NCBI GenBank assembly: GCA_000277445.1
Contig: AJWJ01000005.1
Coordinates: 1-64,000 of the forward strand
DNA: 64,000 nt
Direction of reading: 5' to 3'
DNA from: Polysphondylium violaceum
Lineage: Eukaryota; Evosea; Eumycetozoa; Dictyosteliales; Dictyosteliaceae
Part shown: in pieces, positions 35,309-47,396 of the stretch
Numbering within the stretch: position 1 is the first letter of the stretch
How the letters are laid out: the number at the start of each line of letters is the position of its first letter
The notes under the pieces: generated by a model
Database searches by the model: none
The model's input: the letters and a program-made list of their open reading frames with translations, nothing else
Told to the model about the DNA's origin: nothing
Translations under genes and position numbers: made by a program

Positions 35309-35895
35309 TTTTATATATCTATCTTGAAACTGTGTGTTTTTTGCAGAATGAACAACCCTATTTGAAGCAAATCTAAAAATTTTTCATAGAAAAAAAAAAA
35401 AAAAACTAAAAAAAAAACTAAAAAAAGAAATAAATTAATTCTCTTTGCATATATGCAGATATTTGAAACTCTGATAAAATTTACATGAATGCCACAACTA
35501 TAGTAATAATAATCATAATAATAACTCATAGTTTTAAAGAGTAAATTTAAAATGCTCAAAAAGTAGCGCATAAAAACTATCCACAATTTCGCACTCCTAC
35601 AAATAAAACAACGCATACAATATTTCTATCTATAATCAATCTTACAAATAAGTTGAATCTATAAAGTTGCTAAAGGGGGAGAACGGGTGAGAAAAAAAAA
35701 AAAGATAAATATTTAAAAAAAAAAATATATTTTTATTTCATTTTTGTGTAACTCAAACTGCTACTACTACTCTTTGTGTATTGATCGTGTGTATTTTATG
35801 TTTAAATAGACTAGTTTAGCAGTATTATAAATTCAACTATATAAACAGAGGAGGTATCGTCATAGTCACAATCAATAACAACAACAACAACAAAA
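35309..35895. promoter_or_regulatory. Divergent upstream region of the phosducin-like and PEN-2 genes
   Basis: About 590 bp between divergent start codons. It has poly-A runs near 35395 and 35700 and an ACAACAACAACAACAA leader just before the PEN-2 start. No gene is seen. Confidence 0.5.
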
Positions 35896-36266
35896 ATGTT
35901 AGTACCAGAAGATGATAGACTAGATGAGGAAAAGATGTTGTCTGTAGCCAAGAAACTCTGGATTGTGGGTTTCTTTTTTTTGCCTTGGGTATGGTTAATC
36001 AATGTATTATTCTTTTTGCCTTATAGAAAAACAATTAATGAAAAAATCAAATGGTGTAAATATCTTTTTATTCTCTCCTCACACAAATATCATCATTATC
36101 ACTCTTATACTCATAAAAAACTATCATTTTAGATTTAAAGTTTTCATTAATAGGATTCTTTGTGTATACCTCAATATTTATGGCATGGATGGGTATATTT
36201 TTAGTAAATAGAAATAGTTGGGGTGAAAGAGGTGACTATCTCTCTGTTGTTATTCCTTTTGATTAA
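35896..36266 (+). CDS. psenen: PEN-2, gamma-secretase subunit
   Basis: Exons 35896-36055 and 36133-36266; 97 residues. Using donor GTAAATATC restores the frame (IKW-YLKFSLIG). The protein has the family's two hydrophobic segments (KLWIVGFFFLPWVWLINVLF and LIGFFVYTSIFMAWMGIFLV) and the conserved C-terminal WGxxGDYLS motif (SWGERGDYLSVVIPFD). PEN-2 binds presenilin TM4, triggers its endoproteolysis and completes gamma-secretase with nicastrin and Aph-1. The length is close to human PEN-2 (101). The complex is known to be active in Dictyostelium. Confidence 0.92.
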
Positions 36267-36514
36267 CAAAAAAGAGATATTAAAATATGTGTGTATTGTA
36301 TAATATACACATTTTGGAATAAATGTAAATAGAATTTTAAATTTTGATATAAACTTTAATTGATACCATCAACATCATTAATTGAGATACGATTTAATTT
36401 ATTTTAATTGATTGATTTTTTTTTATTTTTTTTTATTTTTTTTTTTCAATTTTCTTCTGCTCTCATCATCTTCAAGGATTGCTGCATTAACTAATAATAA
36501 TAAAATAAATCGAA

Positions 36515-36935
36515 ATGAGTGGAACATTGAATACAACAGGTATCTATAATAGCAACAGCTCAGTCAATGACGGATCGACACCCAAGAGAAGAGCACCCGA
36601 GGTGACCATGTGTGATGAAGTTAGAAAGGCTTCATTAAGATGTGGTGAATCATTTTCTAAACATGACTGTAAATTAATTTTTGATGCTGCAACTAAATGC
36701 AGAACACTTAAAGTAATTATTATCACCATTGGCGTATCCCTACTCTTTATTGATTCTGATGCTAACATATAAACACACTACACATGTTTAGACTAAACTT
36801 GATGAAGAAGAAGTTACTATAAAGAAATATTTGAGAGAGAATGTAACCGATCAACAAAAAGTAACTTTGGAAACTAGACTAAATGAAATTAGACAACAAA
36901 AATCAAAACAATATCCTGTACCTGTTGAATATTAA
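36515..36935 (+). CDS. Twin CX9C (CHCH) protein
   Basis: Exons 36515-36712 and 36792-36935; 113 residues, phase 0 join. Residues 32-63 carry two CX9C pairs (CDEVRKASLRC and CKLIFDAATKC) 8 residues apart, the hallmark of CHCH proteins imported into the mitochondrial intermembrane space and oxidised by Mia40/Erv1. A Lys/Glu-rich helical tail follows (LDEEEVTIKKYLRENVTDQQ). The head is Ser/Thr/Asn-rich. Many small CX9C proteins assemble cytochrome c oxidase or complex I; I cannot assign which one this is. The second exon was placed by splicing. Confidence 0.8.
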
Positions 36936-37534
36936 TACAGATTCATCATCATGTTTTCTCCAATCATCATCATCATCATCATCGATCTAGATAGTGGTAG
37001 TTTGTCTTATGTCTAATGTCTAATGTCATATAGTGTGTATAGTAAAAATAAAAAATTAAAACGATGCATATGAATATGCATGGCACCCCCATCATTTTAT
37101 ATGTATCCCAAATCTTTGTACAAAACCACCCCCATCTCACACACAAATCTGACATTTTTCAAGAAAAAATAAATATTTGCTTCGAAAAAATTGCTTCCTC
37201 GAAATCTAGATTTTTTTATTTTTTGCTTTTGATAGGGTGTTTTTCCCTTATAAATTTGATATTTTTTTTTTTCATTTTTTTCATTTTTTTTGCGCGACAC
37301 CATTGGGTTTTTTTCTCCTTCTTTTCTATTTTCTGCACTGCTTTTTTTTTTTTTTTTAAAAGCCTCGATAACTGATAACTGTGTGTTTGTTTTAGTTTTT
37401 TTTTATATTTCTTTTTTTATTTTTGTATTTGTTTGTTGTATAGTAGTATTTTATATAATTAGATTAGAATTTGATATATAGATATATAGATACACTATAT
37501 ATTGGATAATAATTTAAACGCACACAACGCAATA
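36936..37534. other. Intergenic
   Basis: About 600 bp. It has a CATCATCATCATCATC repeat after the CX9C gene, then extremely T-rich DNA from 37260 to 37400 upstream of the next start. No gene is seen. Confidence 0.5.
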
Positions 37535-40500
37535 ATGGCACCAGTCACTAAAACTAATAATGCCACACCACCTAAACCAGTAGTCGAGACATTGGATTTA
37601 TTCGATTGCAATCAAGACACTGAAAAGATATTCCAATTTCTCTTACATAGTCAACTCCCAGAAGAAACTTTATTATCCATTGGTAAGGGTTTCCTCGACA
37701 CACGTAAAGAACCACAATATGCTATCAAGCTCTGTGAAAAGATTCAAGAATCACTCCTTGTCAAACAAAAAGAATTAGAAGATGTCAGAAACCTCATTAA
37801 TAAAGAAAATAAAACTAAAGCTGCAATTAATTTAGAAGTTAGTACAAAAGGTGCTTATGCCACTCCAACTAAAGGTATGTTATAGATATAAGATATATAG
37901 ATCTATATAAATAGATTTAAATTAAATAGGTACTAATATAAAAAAAATATATCTAATTATACCTATAGATCAACAAGATATATTGGATAAAATTCAATAT
38001 AACAATTCATTATTTCAATTTATTCCAGCTACATTGAAACCAATATTTACACAACAACAAAGAAGTATCACTGATGCATCATTATTAATGATAAAGAGCG
38101 CTTATTTTATCTATGATGATATAATTAAAACTACCATCACCACTGTAAACAAGAGTACCACTAAAATGGATGCTGAAAAAGATAACAAGATCTCGAAAGA
38201 ATATCAAGCATTTACTGAAGTTGTTTACCAAGCTTTAAGTCCAATTATTCTTCCAAACATGGCTTTAGAGGTTGCTCAATTCCTTAAAGACAATAACTTG
38301 GTTGCTCTCTGTTGTGATGTTATTGAAAGAATTGCAAAGAAGATCAATGAACAAAGACAACGTGAAAAGACCACTCTTACAAAGTCTACTCTTAATCTTG
38401 ATCAAATCTCATCCGATATCTTTACTTTGGCAATCACTGCTATTCAACAAGCTATTGGCAAATTTGAATTAAAGATTAAAATCAGTCCAACTCAAGTTAC
38501 TGAAGTATGTACAATTATTAATATTAGTATATAATTATATTTATTTATTAATATTATTATTATTATTATTATAGAGAGAAAGAAAAGAATTGACATCTTT
38601 AACCAATGGTCAATTATTAAGTGAAATGATTGAGAAATTGATTCCAGATTACTTACAAGATCCAAGTGGTATTATTAGTGTTGGTAAAAAATTATTAGAA
38701 CAAAGACACTATGATCATGTCATTACCGTTGCTGAAAGAGCTAGAGCTAAATTGGGTTCACTCCAAAAGGAACAATTTGAAAGAAAGAAACTTGAAAAGA
38801 GAATTAATGAGCTCAAGACCGATATTCAATCGATTATCAAAGTTGGCGGTGTTCCAACCCTTCAAAGAGAAGAGCTCAACCGTTTAACAGAACTCACCAA
38901 AGTTGATGCAGTCCTTCCCGCCTATGTATTCATCACCAACCAAAAGTACTCTGAATTCATTTTGGAGATTGCCACCCTCCGTATTAAATCCATTCTCGAG
39001 ATGAAAGAAGCCGCCAAACACAAGGGTGGTCTCGATGTTATGCCACAACTCGAAGACACTCTTGACACCATCATTGATCCAAAACACATCTATGATCTTG
39101 CCATTCTTTTGTCAAACAAGGGTGAAACTGATGCCGCCATCAAGTATGGTGAACGTTGTCAAAAGTTCATCTCCGATCTCGAAAAACTCCGTGACACTCG
39201 TCTCCCACTTCAATTGCAATTGGATGCATTGATGAATGAAGAAAAAGTTATTCGTCAAGCCGGTAACTCTCTCACCAAAGCCAAACAAGACAAGGTTTTG
39301 GAATTACAAGAAACCATCTCTGCCCTCCCAGAATGGCCATACTTTGGTGAACTCTACAAACGTTTCCAATACGATGGTCTCAATTTAGATATCGTCAAGG
39401 TTATGATCACCTGTGTTTTACAAAACAAAAAGAAACTCGAAGACTCTAAAGACAAAGAGTTGAAGAACCGTGTAAACTTGCAAGTGTCCACCTTGGTCAC
39501 TATGTGTTTGGAAAAATTCCAAGATCCAGCTTATCTCCTCAAATTTGCCAATCACATGAAAGATTCCAAGGAAGAAAAGGTTTTGAATCAAGTAATCACT
39601 CAAGTATTCAAACGTTGTCAAGAACTTGAAGACCAAAGAGTTGAAAGAAAGACCATGACCAGCAAACTCCACAGCATCATTGATCAATTGGCCAAAGGTA
39701 ACATCAATCCAAAGGTCTATCAAGAACTCGAGAAACAAAAGAAAAAGATTGAAAAAGACATTGAAAAATTACCAATCTGGCCACATTATGCCCAACTCGA
39801 CGTCGAGTTTCAATATGATCAAACCAAATTTGAAGCCTCTACTATTCTCGTCAAGGGTGTTTTGGAAACTATGAATTTGGTCGAAGAGAAATTGAGAAAG
39901 AAGAAGCTCCACAATCTCGAAAACATCAACGAAGAGGAATTACTCAAAGAAAAAGAAGTTTTACAACAATCTCTCAAAAACTCTCTCTATCTCTGTTTAG
40001 ACAATGTCAAGGATCCAAAATCCATCAGTCAATTGGCCCACGATCTCGGTGACAACCATTTACCATTGTTTTTGGAAATTGCCAACTATCTCCACAAAGA
40101 TCTCTCTGTCAACTACATCAAGGCTATGGAATTCAAAAACAATCAAAATCTCTATCAAGTCTTGAACGAAGAACTCCAAGAGTTGTCCAAGATGAAAAAG
40201 GAAATGTCCGACGAAGATCTCGAACTCTTGGAAAAAGTTCAATCCAAAGTCAAAGATGTCTCATTCCCATACCTCAACACTTACATTGAAGGTCACACTC
40301 TTCACTCTAAATTGATCTCCAAGACCATCCACCTCTCTCTTGTCAATAGAGCCGCTTTGATTGCCCGTTCAAACAACTCTGACATGACTCAAAAAGAAAT
40401 TGACGCAGAGATGAAACAATGCAATGAAAACATTGAAAAAGGATTCCAAAACCTCTCTCTCTATCTCGAAGCCCCAGACGTCTTCCTCACCATTCTTAAG

Positions 40501-42429
40501 GATCTCTCTGCCAAAAAAGAATATCAACGTGTTGCCTCTGTCGGTAGATTGGCCTTTACCAAACTCTCCTTCTTTAGAGATTTCCAACAAAAGGTTACCA
40601 ACAGAGACGAACTCAAAAAGACTCTCTCTGAGGAGAGAACTTTATGCATTAAGCAAAGAAAGAGAATGCCAACCGACAAACACAAGCAACTCCGTGATAT
40701 TATTGTCGAAGAAAAAACCAACATCCTCTTGGCCTCCTTTTATAAAGCCAATCTCGATGATTTGGCACTCTCTTTGGGTAACGTTTTAATCAAATCTGCC
40801 ACTGAAGAGAAAGCAATGATTGAAGCTCAATCTGATCAAGATGATCTCCGTTCTCTTGCCGCTCAAAGAAAGAAATTGACTGAAAACATCAATGCCACCG
40901 TCAAATTTGTCGTCCACCACATCAAAAACATTGAAGCCTTGATCAAATTTGCCAACGATCTCTTTACCAACAAAGAATACAGCTTAGTCTTACAAGTCGG
41001 TTACATTATCGAAGATATCTTGGAAGAAAAGAAAAAAGTTATCGAAGAAAAAGAAGACTTGCTCAAAGAATCAAAGACTCTTCAACAAAAGTTCCTTCAC
41101 ACCACCGATATGGCCGAACGTGCCAAGATTCAACCACTCATTGATCAAGTCTTGACTGCCCACAAGAATATCATCCCAACTCACACCTATGAGGAAATCA
41201 AAGATCTCACTCTTAAAATCACCAAGATTATGATTGACTCTGCCAACTTTGAAGATTTGGGCGATGTTCTCAGAGCTCAAATTATCATTAGTTTCAAGAT
41301 TGACACCACTCCAGAGAAATGGGATCAAATTAGAAATCTCTCTAGCGAAGAAGAATGGGAAGCCACCAAAAAGGAATTGGTTGTCTTTGTCATGCAACGT
41401 GAAGAAAACATTGATAGCAAGATTGAATTGCTCATGAAAGATGGTCTCTTTGAACAATGTATTGAAATTTTCCCACACCCATCCCTCGAAGAAGATGAGC
41501 TCGATACTCAACTGAATTTATTAGAAAGTCTCTATGACGCCATCGATCAATACCAATTTGAATTGCTCACCAGTGTCTTGCCAATCGTACAAAAGTATGC
41601 CAAGCGTTGTTATCAAGAATGGAAGCCAGAAAAGTTGGATACTCTCTTTGACAGTGTCCAAAGAAGATTCCCAATTGAAATTAAAGATATGTTTGAAAAG
41701 GCCACCGAAATGATTCTCGTCAACATTCTTCAATCTCAATATCCAATCTTTTTGGGTATGATGAAGAGTTTCAAAAACAGAATGGTAAAGACTCTTGGTC
41801 TCGAATCTCTTTGGACTGAATTTTTAGAGAAATTCAAAAAGACTCACAAGGGCAAAAAGAGACTTATTCAAATGGTTTCCTTTATTGGTGATGCTGTTTG
41901 GAACATTGAGGCTCCAAATCAAGGTCCAACTGCCAGCGGCAAAAAGAGAAGTTCAACTAGAAATGCTCACTTTGGTCGTGGAAAAACTTCCGTTACTCCT
42001 TTAAAGAAAATTAAAGTAACCTCTTCTACTATTTCAAGTATCAATCCTTCAAGTTATAGTTTTGGTACTCCTGCTGCTACTCCATCTGCTTTTGGTACTA
42101 CTACTTTTGGAGCCAAAAAGACTGTTGCTAAAAAACCAAGATCAGATAGTGACGAAGATGAAGATGAAGATGAAGTAGAAGAAGATTTTTACAAAGGTGA
42201 TGATGATGATGATGATGAAGATATGGTCGATAGTGAAGAAGAAGCAACTCCAAAGAAAGGAGTGAAAAAGACTTCCCCTTCTAAAAAGGCAAAGAAAGCA
42301 GATAGTGATGAAGATGAAGATGAAGATGAAGAAGGTGATGGCGATGACTCTGGATATGATTCTGAAGGTGATGGTGAAGACCAAAGTGATTTAGAACATG
42401 TTGAAGATGATGACGAAATGTCTGATTAA
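37535..42429 (+). CDS. Large helical-repeat protein with acidic C-terminus
   Basis: Exons 37535-37874, 37969-38504, 38575-42429; 1576 residues. The start is the ATG at 37535. Residues 1-1420 are almost entirely predicted helix, built from repeated modules: a TPR-like hairpin often begun by D-P (DPSGIISVGKKLLEQRHYDH; DPKHIYDLAILLSNKGETDA; DPAYLLKFANHMKDSKEEKV) and a Lys/Glu coiled coil. A second repeated element is LPEWPYFGELYKRFQYD against LPIWPHYAQLDVEFQYD, about 148 residues apart. The tail (1420-1576) has FG dipeptides (SYSFGTPAATPSAFGTTTFG), basic NLS-like KKTVAKKPR and long Asp/Glu blocks with SDSDEDED. It looks like a nuclear scaffold. I do not recognise a named family. Codon use is strongly C-ending, suggesting high expression. 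Confidence 0.75.
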
Positions 42430-42656
42430 ATAATTAATAAATCTCAATAATATAATATATATAGATATAATTTTAAACACAAATGCCTTTTCTCTTTTCT
42501 ATTATTTATAAATAATTTAAAATTTTATTTCGAATTATGTTTGGCGTTGTTGATAAATACATAGTAACAATTTGTTGTATATAGATAATTTTTTAATTAT
42601 TATTAAAAAACTTTTGGCAAGGAATAAAAAAAGATGGATAAAAAAAGTTGTAGCCA

Positions 42657-42914
42657 CTAACAAAATCTCGAGTATGTTGCCACAGATAAATTGGTAAAGA
42701 GAATTAGATATCCATTTCTATCTCTTATAATCATTTTGATACAATCAGGAGTCACATTAAATTCTTTGGTAATATTTTTGACAAACTTGCTATAGCTTGG
42801 AGAGTCTTGGAATGAATTTTGATCAAAAGTGTACATATAGGGTTTAATCTTTTCCATGTTGTGTGTCTTGGAAATCTTTTTACTTGGAATAGAGATTCTT
42901 GTATTTTTTTTCAT
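42657..42914 (-). CDS. Small orphan protein, KM-I/SxxTYxRF family member 1
   Basis: Single exon, 85 residues, with a basic N-terminus (MKKNTRISIPSKKISKTHNM) and a compact C-terminal half: FVKNITKEFNVTPDCIKMII, then GYLILFTNLSVATYSRFC. The last 40 residues align without gaps to the 56-residue protein at 45134-45304, which suggests a real, duplicated gene. No known domain is recognised. The core looks like a small alpha-beta unit (helix, then two strands). Function unknown. Confidence 0.6.
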   Translation of the reverse strand: MKKNTRISIPSKKISKTHNMEKIKPYMYTFDQNSFQDSPSYSKFVKNITKEFNVTPDCIKMIIRDRNGYLILFTNLSVATYSRFC

Positions 42915-44048
42915 TTTTATTTTTTATGTTGGCAAATGGAGGAGTTGTTTGTTTTGATTAGATACTATGAGATATCAGGCAGACTCGTAAAAATTATGTT
43001 GTGAAAAAGAGAGATATTATTCTGATTGATTTAATGTTTTTTATTATTATTTATACATCTATTTTTGAATAAAAAAAAAAATAAATAAATAAATATTATA
43101 AACAAATAATAAAAAAAAATAGTAATCTACTTTATAAACAAATTAGGACATGGGAAAAAAGTAAATGATTAAGGGGTGTGTCGAATGGGATTTGACCCTC
43201 TATTATATCTATGTGTTTTTCCAATCACACCTCTCAATATGATTTGATAGTGTTCAAAATAGGAAAGGGAATTATTTCGAAATACTTCTATAGTGGTGTG
43301 ATAAAAATATGTATGTGTTTATAGAGTGGATAAAGTGAGAGAGTGTGTGGGTTTTGTGGGTGTGTGAGTTTATATATCATTTATATGTGTGAGTGTGTTG
43401 ATAATAGTGTGAGTAAAAGTGTGCTGATTTATTTTTATCTTTTTTTTATTTTTATCTTTCATAATCAAACAAAGAATAAGCAGTGTGTGTATTTCCTTTT
43501 TATCTCATAAAAAACACACTTGCCAACTTAATCACACGCTCATTAAAAATGAATTGAATGATGAGATATATATTAATTAATTGAGATCATATACTCAGAC
43601 ACAATGATGATGTTGTACTCATTTGTTATTGGAGGGAAACCCTCTTTTTTAGACATAAATTTTAATTGCGAGAATAGTTGTAAAAGGTCTAATTATAGCA
43701 TAATAAGATCGATATGGTAATGGTTAATGGTTTTAACTATTTATGGTTTCAATTCATTTTTGTAACAATTGAGTTTTCTTGTTTTATTTTTAAATTATTG
43801 GCATTGGGATTAAATGTTTGTGTGTGTTTGTTAGTGTACACATTTAATAAAATGAGTATGAGGAACAATTCTATTGGGTAAATTAAAATGGGTAATTTTA
43901 TTTTCAATTTGAAAATTAAATTTGATTTGTGTATACAATTTTACATTTTTTTCTTTTTTAAGAGCTAATGGGCAAAAAAAATAATGACAAGTGTTTTGTA
44001 AATATTTCTGGTAGTGGATTATTTTAATTTAAATAATAATTTATAATT
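42915..44048. other. Intergenic, TG-rich on the + strand
   Basis: No gene is supported in 1.1 kb. Between 43310 and 43430 the + strand is rich in GTGTG/GAGTG, an unusual composition for this window. The region resembles pyrimidine/purine-skewed leaders elsewhere but has no start codon next to it. Confidence 0.4.
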
Positions 44049-44630
44049 TTAATAGTCATTATCATTCTTATTAATAAAATCTAGATATGGGTTAGTATTG
44101 TTATTCCCAAACCATTCCAATTTATGAGTTTTTATATTTTCTTGGACAAATTGTAATTCTTGAGGATTAAAAAAAGGAAGAATATATTCAATCAATTTGA
44201 GAAAATGTTTGTTTAGACATGATTTTAACAATTCCATTTTAAAATGTGAATAACCATAAAAGAAATCAAGTGGTCGTTGTAAAAATACATGTTGAAATTT
44301 AATTTCATCACCTTCCCTATAGGGCACATCTAAAAACATTCTAAATGTAGGGTCGATGGATCTGAGAACATTTAAATTAAAGCAATACATTTCTTGTAGA
44401 CTTGGGGTGGCAAAAGTAAGGTAGCTGTAGCATTCCAATAGCTTTTCCTGCATCAACACTCTGTTTTGTATATATCCATTGGGAGAAATAAAGAATGGGG
44501 CAATTAACGATACATTAAGAAAACAATGAACAGAGAAATTAGGTGATTCACTGACATAGGATAGTTTAATTTTTTTACTTGGTCTACTGTAAAGTTGTTC
44601 TTCTTCCTCTTCTTGTGGTACTTGTTGCAT
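44049..44630 (-). CDS. Hypothetical protein (orphan)
   Basis: Single exon, 193 residues. It starts MQQVPQEEEEEQLYSRPSKK with an NLS-like KKIKL. The rest is a non-repetitive, probably globular, helical protein (FKMELLKSCLNKHFLKLIEY; YILPFFNPQELQFVQENIKT) with a conserved-looking centre (QEMYCFNLNVLRSIDPTFRM). Asn-rich at the very end. No family is recognised and no signal peptide or membrane helix is seen. Even composition and length support a real gene; function unknown. Confidence 0.6.
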   Translation of the reverse strand: MQQVPQEEEEEQLYSRPSKKIKLSYVSESPNFSVHCFLNVSLIAPFFISPNGYIQNRVLMQEKLLECYSYLTFATPSLQEMYCFNLNVLRSIDPTFRMFLDVPYREGDEIKFQHVFLQRPLDFFYGYSHFKMELLKSCLNKHFLKLIEYILPFFNPQELQFVQENIKTHKLEWFGNNNTNPYLDFINKNDNDY

Positions 44631-45133
44631 AATGTATTTTAGTTTTTTTATTTTTTACTTTCGTTTGTTTGTCAAGTTATTTTATAAATGAGTTTGTGTA
44701 GTGCGGTGCGCCAGAGTGTGTAAAGAAGAGAGTAAATAGAAACAATTAGTTTTATACGTATTATTTTTGGTTAAACATTAATTAATTAAAAGCTTTTTGT
44801 TTTTAGAGGGTGATATCCATTTTAGTGTGTATTGTAGAGGAAATATTTAAAAATAACATGAATATTAATAGCAATGGGGTGTGATTGAAAATAAGTGTTT
44901 TTATCATTTTGTTTCCCCCTCTATACTTTTTAGAGGTGCACGTGGGTGATGTTTTTGTTTATTTCCTCCATTTTTACCTTTTTTTAAATTTTTTTCTCCA
45001 CCTGCTCCTCATAAAAAGTTTTTTAAAACAAAATTTAAAATCAATTTAAAATATCAGTTTTGAAGTTTTATTTAAAAAGTCGGAAGATAGAGCATCAAGT
45101 ACTCTTGCCATATATGAGAGGGTTCATGGTTGG
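44631..45133. other. Intergenic
   Basis: About 500 bp, AT-rich, between two minus-strand genes. No gene is seen. Confidence 0.5.
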
Positions 45134-45304
45134 TTAAAATCGAGGATAAGTAACAAGACTAAAGTTGTCTAAAAACACCAAATATTGATCATTCTGTAAC
45201 ATAATCATTTTTATCGAGGCTTGATCCAAATTAAAGTCGTTGGCTATTAATTCTAGAATTTCATTATCCATTTTATTGTTGATTTCTTTGGTTGATTCTA
45301 CCAT
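45134..45304 (-). CDS. Tiny orphan protein (56 aa), paralog of the 42657-42914 product
   Basis: Single exon of 57 codons including the stop. The sequence opens MVESTKEINNKMDNEILELI, continues ANDFNLDQASIKMIM and ends QYLVFLDNFSLVTYPRF. It aligns to the end of the 85-residue neighbour (EFNVTPDCIKMII; GYLILFTNLSVATYSRF): same spacing, shared F-N, IKMI, YL, F-N-S-V/A-TY-RF. Two copies 2.4 kb apart in the same orientation fit a tandem duplication followed by divergence. It is short, but the similarity makes chance unlikely. Function unknown. Confidence 0.6.
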   Translation of the reverse strand: MVESTKEINNKMDNEILELIANDFNLDQASIKMIMLQNDQYLVFLDNFSLVTYPRF

Positions 45305-47396
45305 TTTATATTTTTTTGATTTGATTCGAATAGACTATTGTATTTGAGAGGAAATGAGTGTTTGGGTCTTGATTAATTAATTATTCAATGGACTAATAAA
45401 TAGTTTAAATTTAATATAATATATATAATAAATATAATATATATAATAAAAAATTTATCTATATTTGCTAATATTAATTATGTGACGCGTGGGTGAATGA
45501 GTAATATATATAAAAGGAAATTTCGTATTTTAACGGGTGGGAATATATATAGAGAGTTGATGGATCATTGCCTATTTAATTTTGTAAGTATAAAGAATAG
45601 GTTATCATATAAGAGGGGTTTAAACATAGAGCAATACTTTATAGTCAAAATCGAGTGTATTGATAGAATGTTTGGTGTGGGTGGTGATAATTTACCTTTG
45701 TGATTATTTTTTTTAATAAATAATATACATATATGTAATTGTGTGTGTGTTTTGATTGTGTGTTTATCTTTTTAATTTGGTTTTTGATAAAAAAAGAAAA
45801 GTTGTAATTTAAATAAATTAATAACGATAAACTTTATACTTAATATGGAATTTTACAAACAATGACACTGAATATTTTACCACTATATTCAGGTACATAG
45901 ACTAAATGAACAATTTATCTATTAAAAAGGAAAGTGACGCTTAATGATGATATTGGCACACACCCACATATCAATAAAAGGAAATGATTCGCAGAATTAA
46001 TAAAGCATTTCAAAGAGTGTGATAGAGATAGGAAAAATAAAAATAATCTAGATTAATTACACAGACAGACACACATTTATCTGTAACTTTTAATTCCCTA
46101 GATATCTCAATGAAAAAGGTAAAAATTGAGTGATTGAAATTTTATCAATATGCTATATGAGGTGTATGTAGAATAATGTAAAATTTGTGGATAGTGTGTA
46201 ATCTTTCTATCCATCTTTTTATCTTGAATCTACAGATAAACCCTTGAAGCATTGTTGTTGGTAGTTGGATAATAATCTTTGCTAAAGGTTGCATAATCTA
46301 AAGTTAATAGGATAAAGTAATTCTATTTTCTATTGTTTAAAGTTGATCATATGTTTTCAAAGATTAATATTATTCCAAAAAGATAGAAAACAAACAACAA
46401 AAAGATGTTTCGGTAATAACTTTATCATAAATTCTTAAACTAACGTACAATGGGAAAGAACTCTTTAGATTTTATTGTAAAATCGTTTGATTCAAAAAGA
46501 ATATATCAAAGACTTGAAAATTAATTCTCTTTGATAATTTTAATCACCAATATTTTCTCAACTTCCATTAAAGGAGCATAATTTGGAGTGGCTCACATAT
46601 TTCCAGCAATGGTGGGTACGTTGTGTATTATTTATTGAGGGATACATTATTTTAATTGTGTTTAAACACAACCCAAATGATAAACACTAAGATCATCCCC
46701 TCATTTTTCTTTATTTCCTGATATAGGATTAAAAAGTAATGGGACTAGTTTCCAACTTTCTAACAACCTCTTTTTGATTTCTTTCTTTTATTTACATTCA
46801 ACTACTACTTCTTTCTCCCCACCCCCTTTGAAAATCTAGAGATGAATGTGGTGTTGCATCTTTTCCTTCTAAGTACACACAAACCACTATTTATATACTG
46901 CTCCTACTATCATTTTCACTACCACCAAAAATAAATAGTGGCATATACACCCCTCATTTTGGAGAGGTTTAAAATAAACACCCACCTTTTTTTCATTCTA
47001 TATATAAAACACCCTAAAAAAAGGGTGGGGGGAGAGGGGTAAAAGAAATTGAATTTTGCATCACCCACACTCATTACTATTCTCATGAATGAGTTTATAT
47101 CCTGAATAGTGAGTGGTACAGCATCTCATCACTCACCACACCACCACTTTCACTATTCACCATATATGATTTTTTTTTTTTTCACACAATCATACTCTTG
47201 TGTTGTTTTATTTTTTTTTTTTCACTTTGTGTCAAATCAAAATACTAAGTGATAAAGAGTAGCGCTTGTGTAATAATTAAAAAAGATACAGTTGTTTTTA
47301 CTTATTTATATATATAAATCACCCTCTATCACACACGCAAACAAATTTTTAAAAATATTATTATTTGTTTTTTATCACACATACACATATTTAAAA
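45305..47396. other. Long intergenic region with a doubtful 68-codon frame
   Basis: No gene is clearly supported in about 2.1 kb. A 68-codon + strand frame at 45497-45703 (MSNIYKRKFRILTGGN) contains a donor-like GTAAGTATAAAG and lies in AT-rich DNA; I do not call it. A 16-bp palindrome lies at 46656-46671. C-rich then T-rich leader DNA (46800-47290) precedes the gene at 47397, with TATATATATAAATCACC near 47308 as a likely promoter element. Confidence 0.4.
46656..46671. repeat. 16-bp perfect palindrome with GTTTAAAC core
   Basis: TTGTGTTTAAACACAA is self-complementary and lies in non-coding DNA. It shares its core with the palindrome at 25631-25650. Confidence 0.55.

Noticed and set aside
43140-43210. 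tRNA T-arm-like GGGTCAAATCCCA on the minus strand
   Set aside because: It lacks the TTCRA loop, has no matching acceptor or D-arm at the right distance, and no anticodon stem.
45497-45703. 68-codon + strand frame
   Set aside because: Codon use is odd, it holds an internal donor, and it has no similarity to its neighbours; not enough to call a gene.
47292-47396. Upstream extension of the 47397 gene to 47292
   Set aside because: The extra 35 residues overlap a TATATATATAAA element and read as T-rich leader; the ATG at 47397 is the better start.
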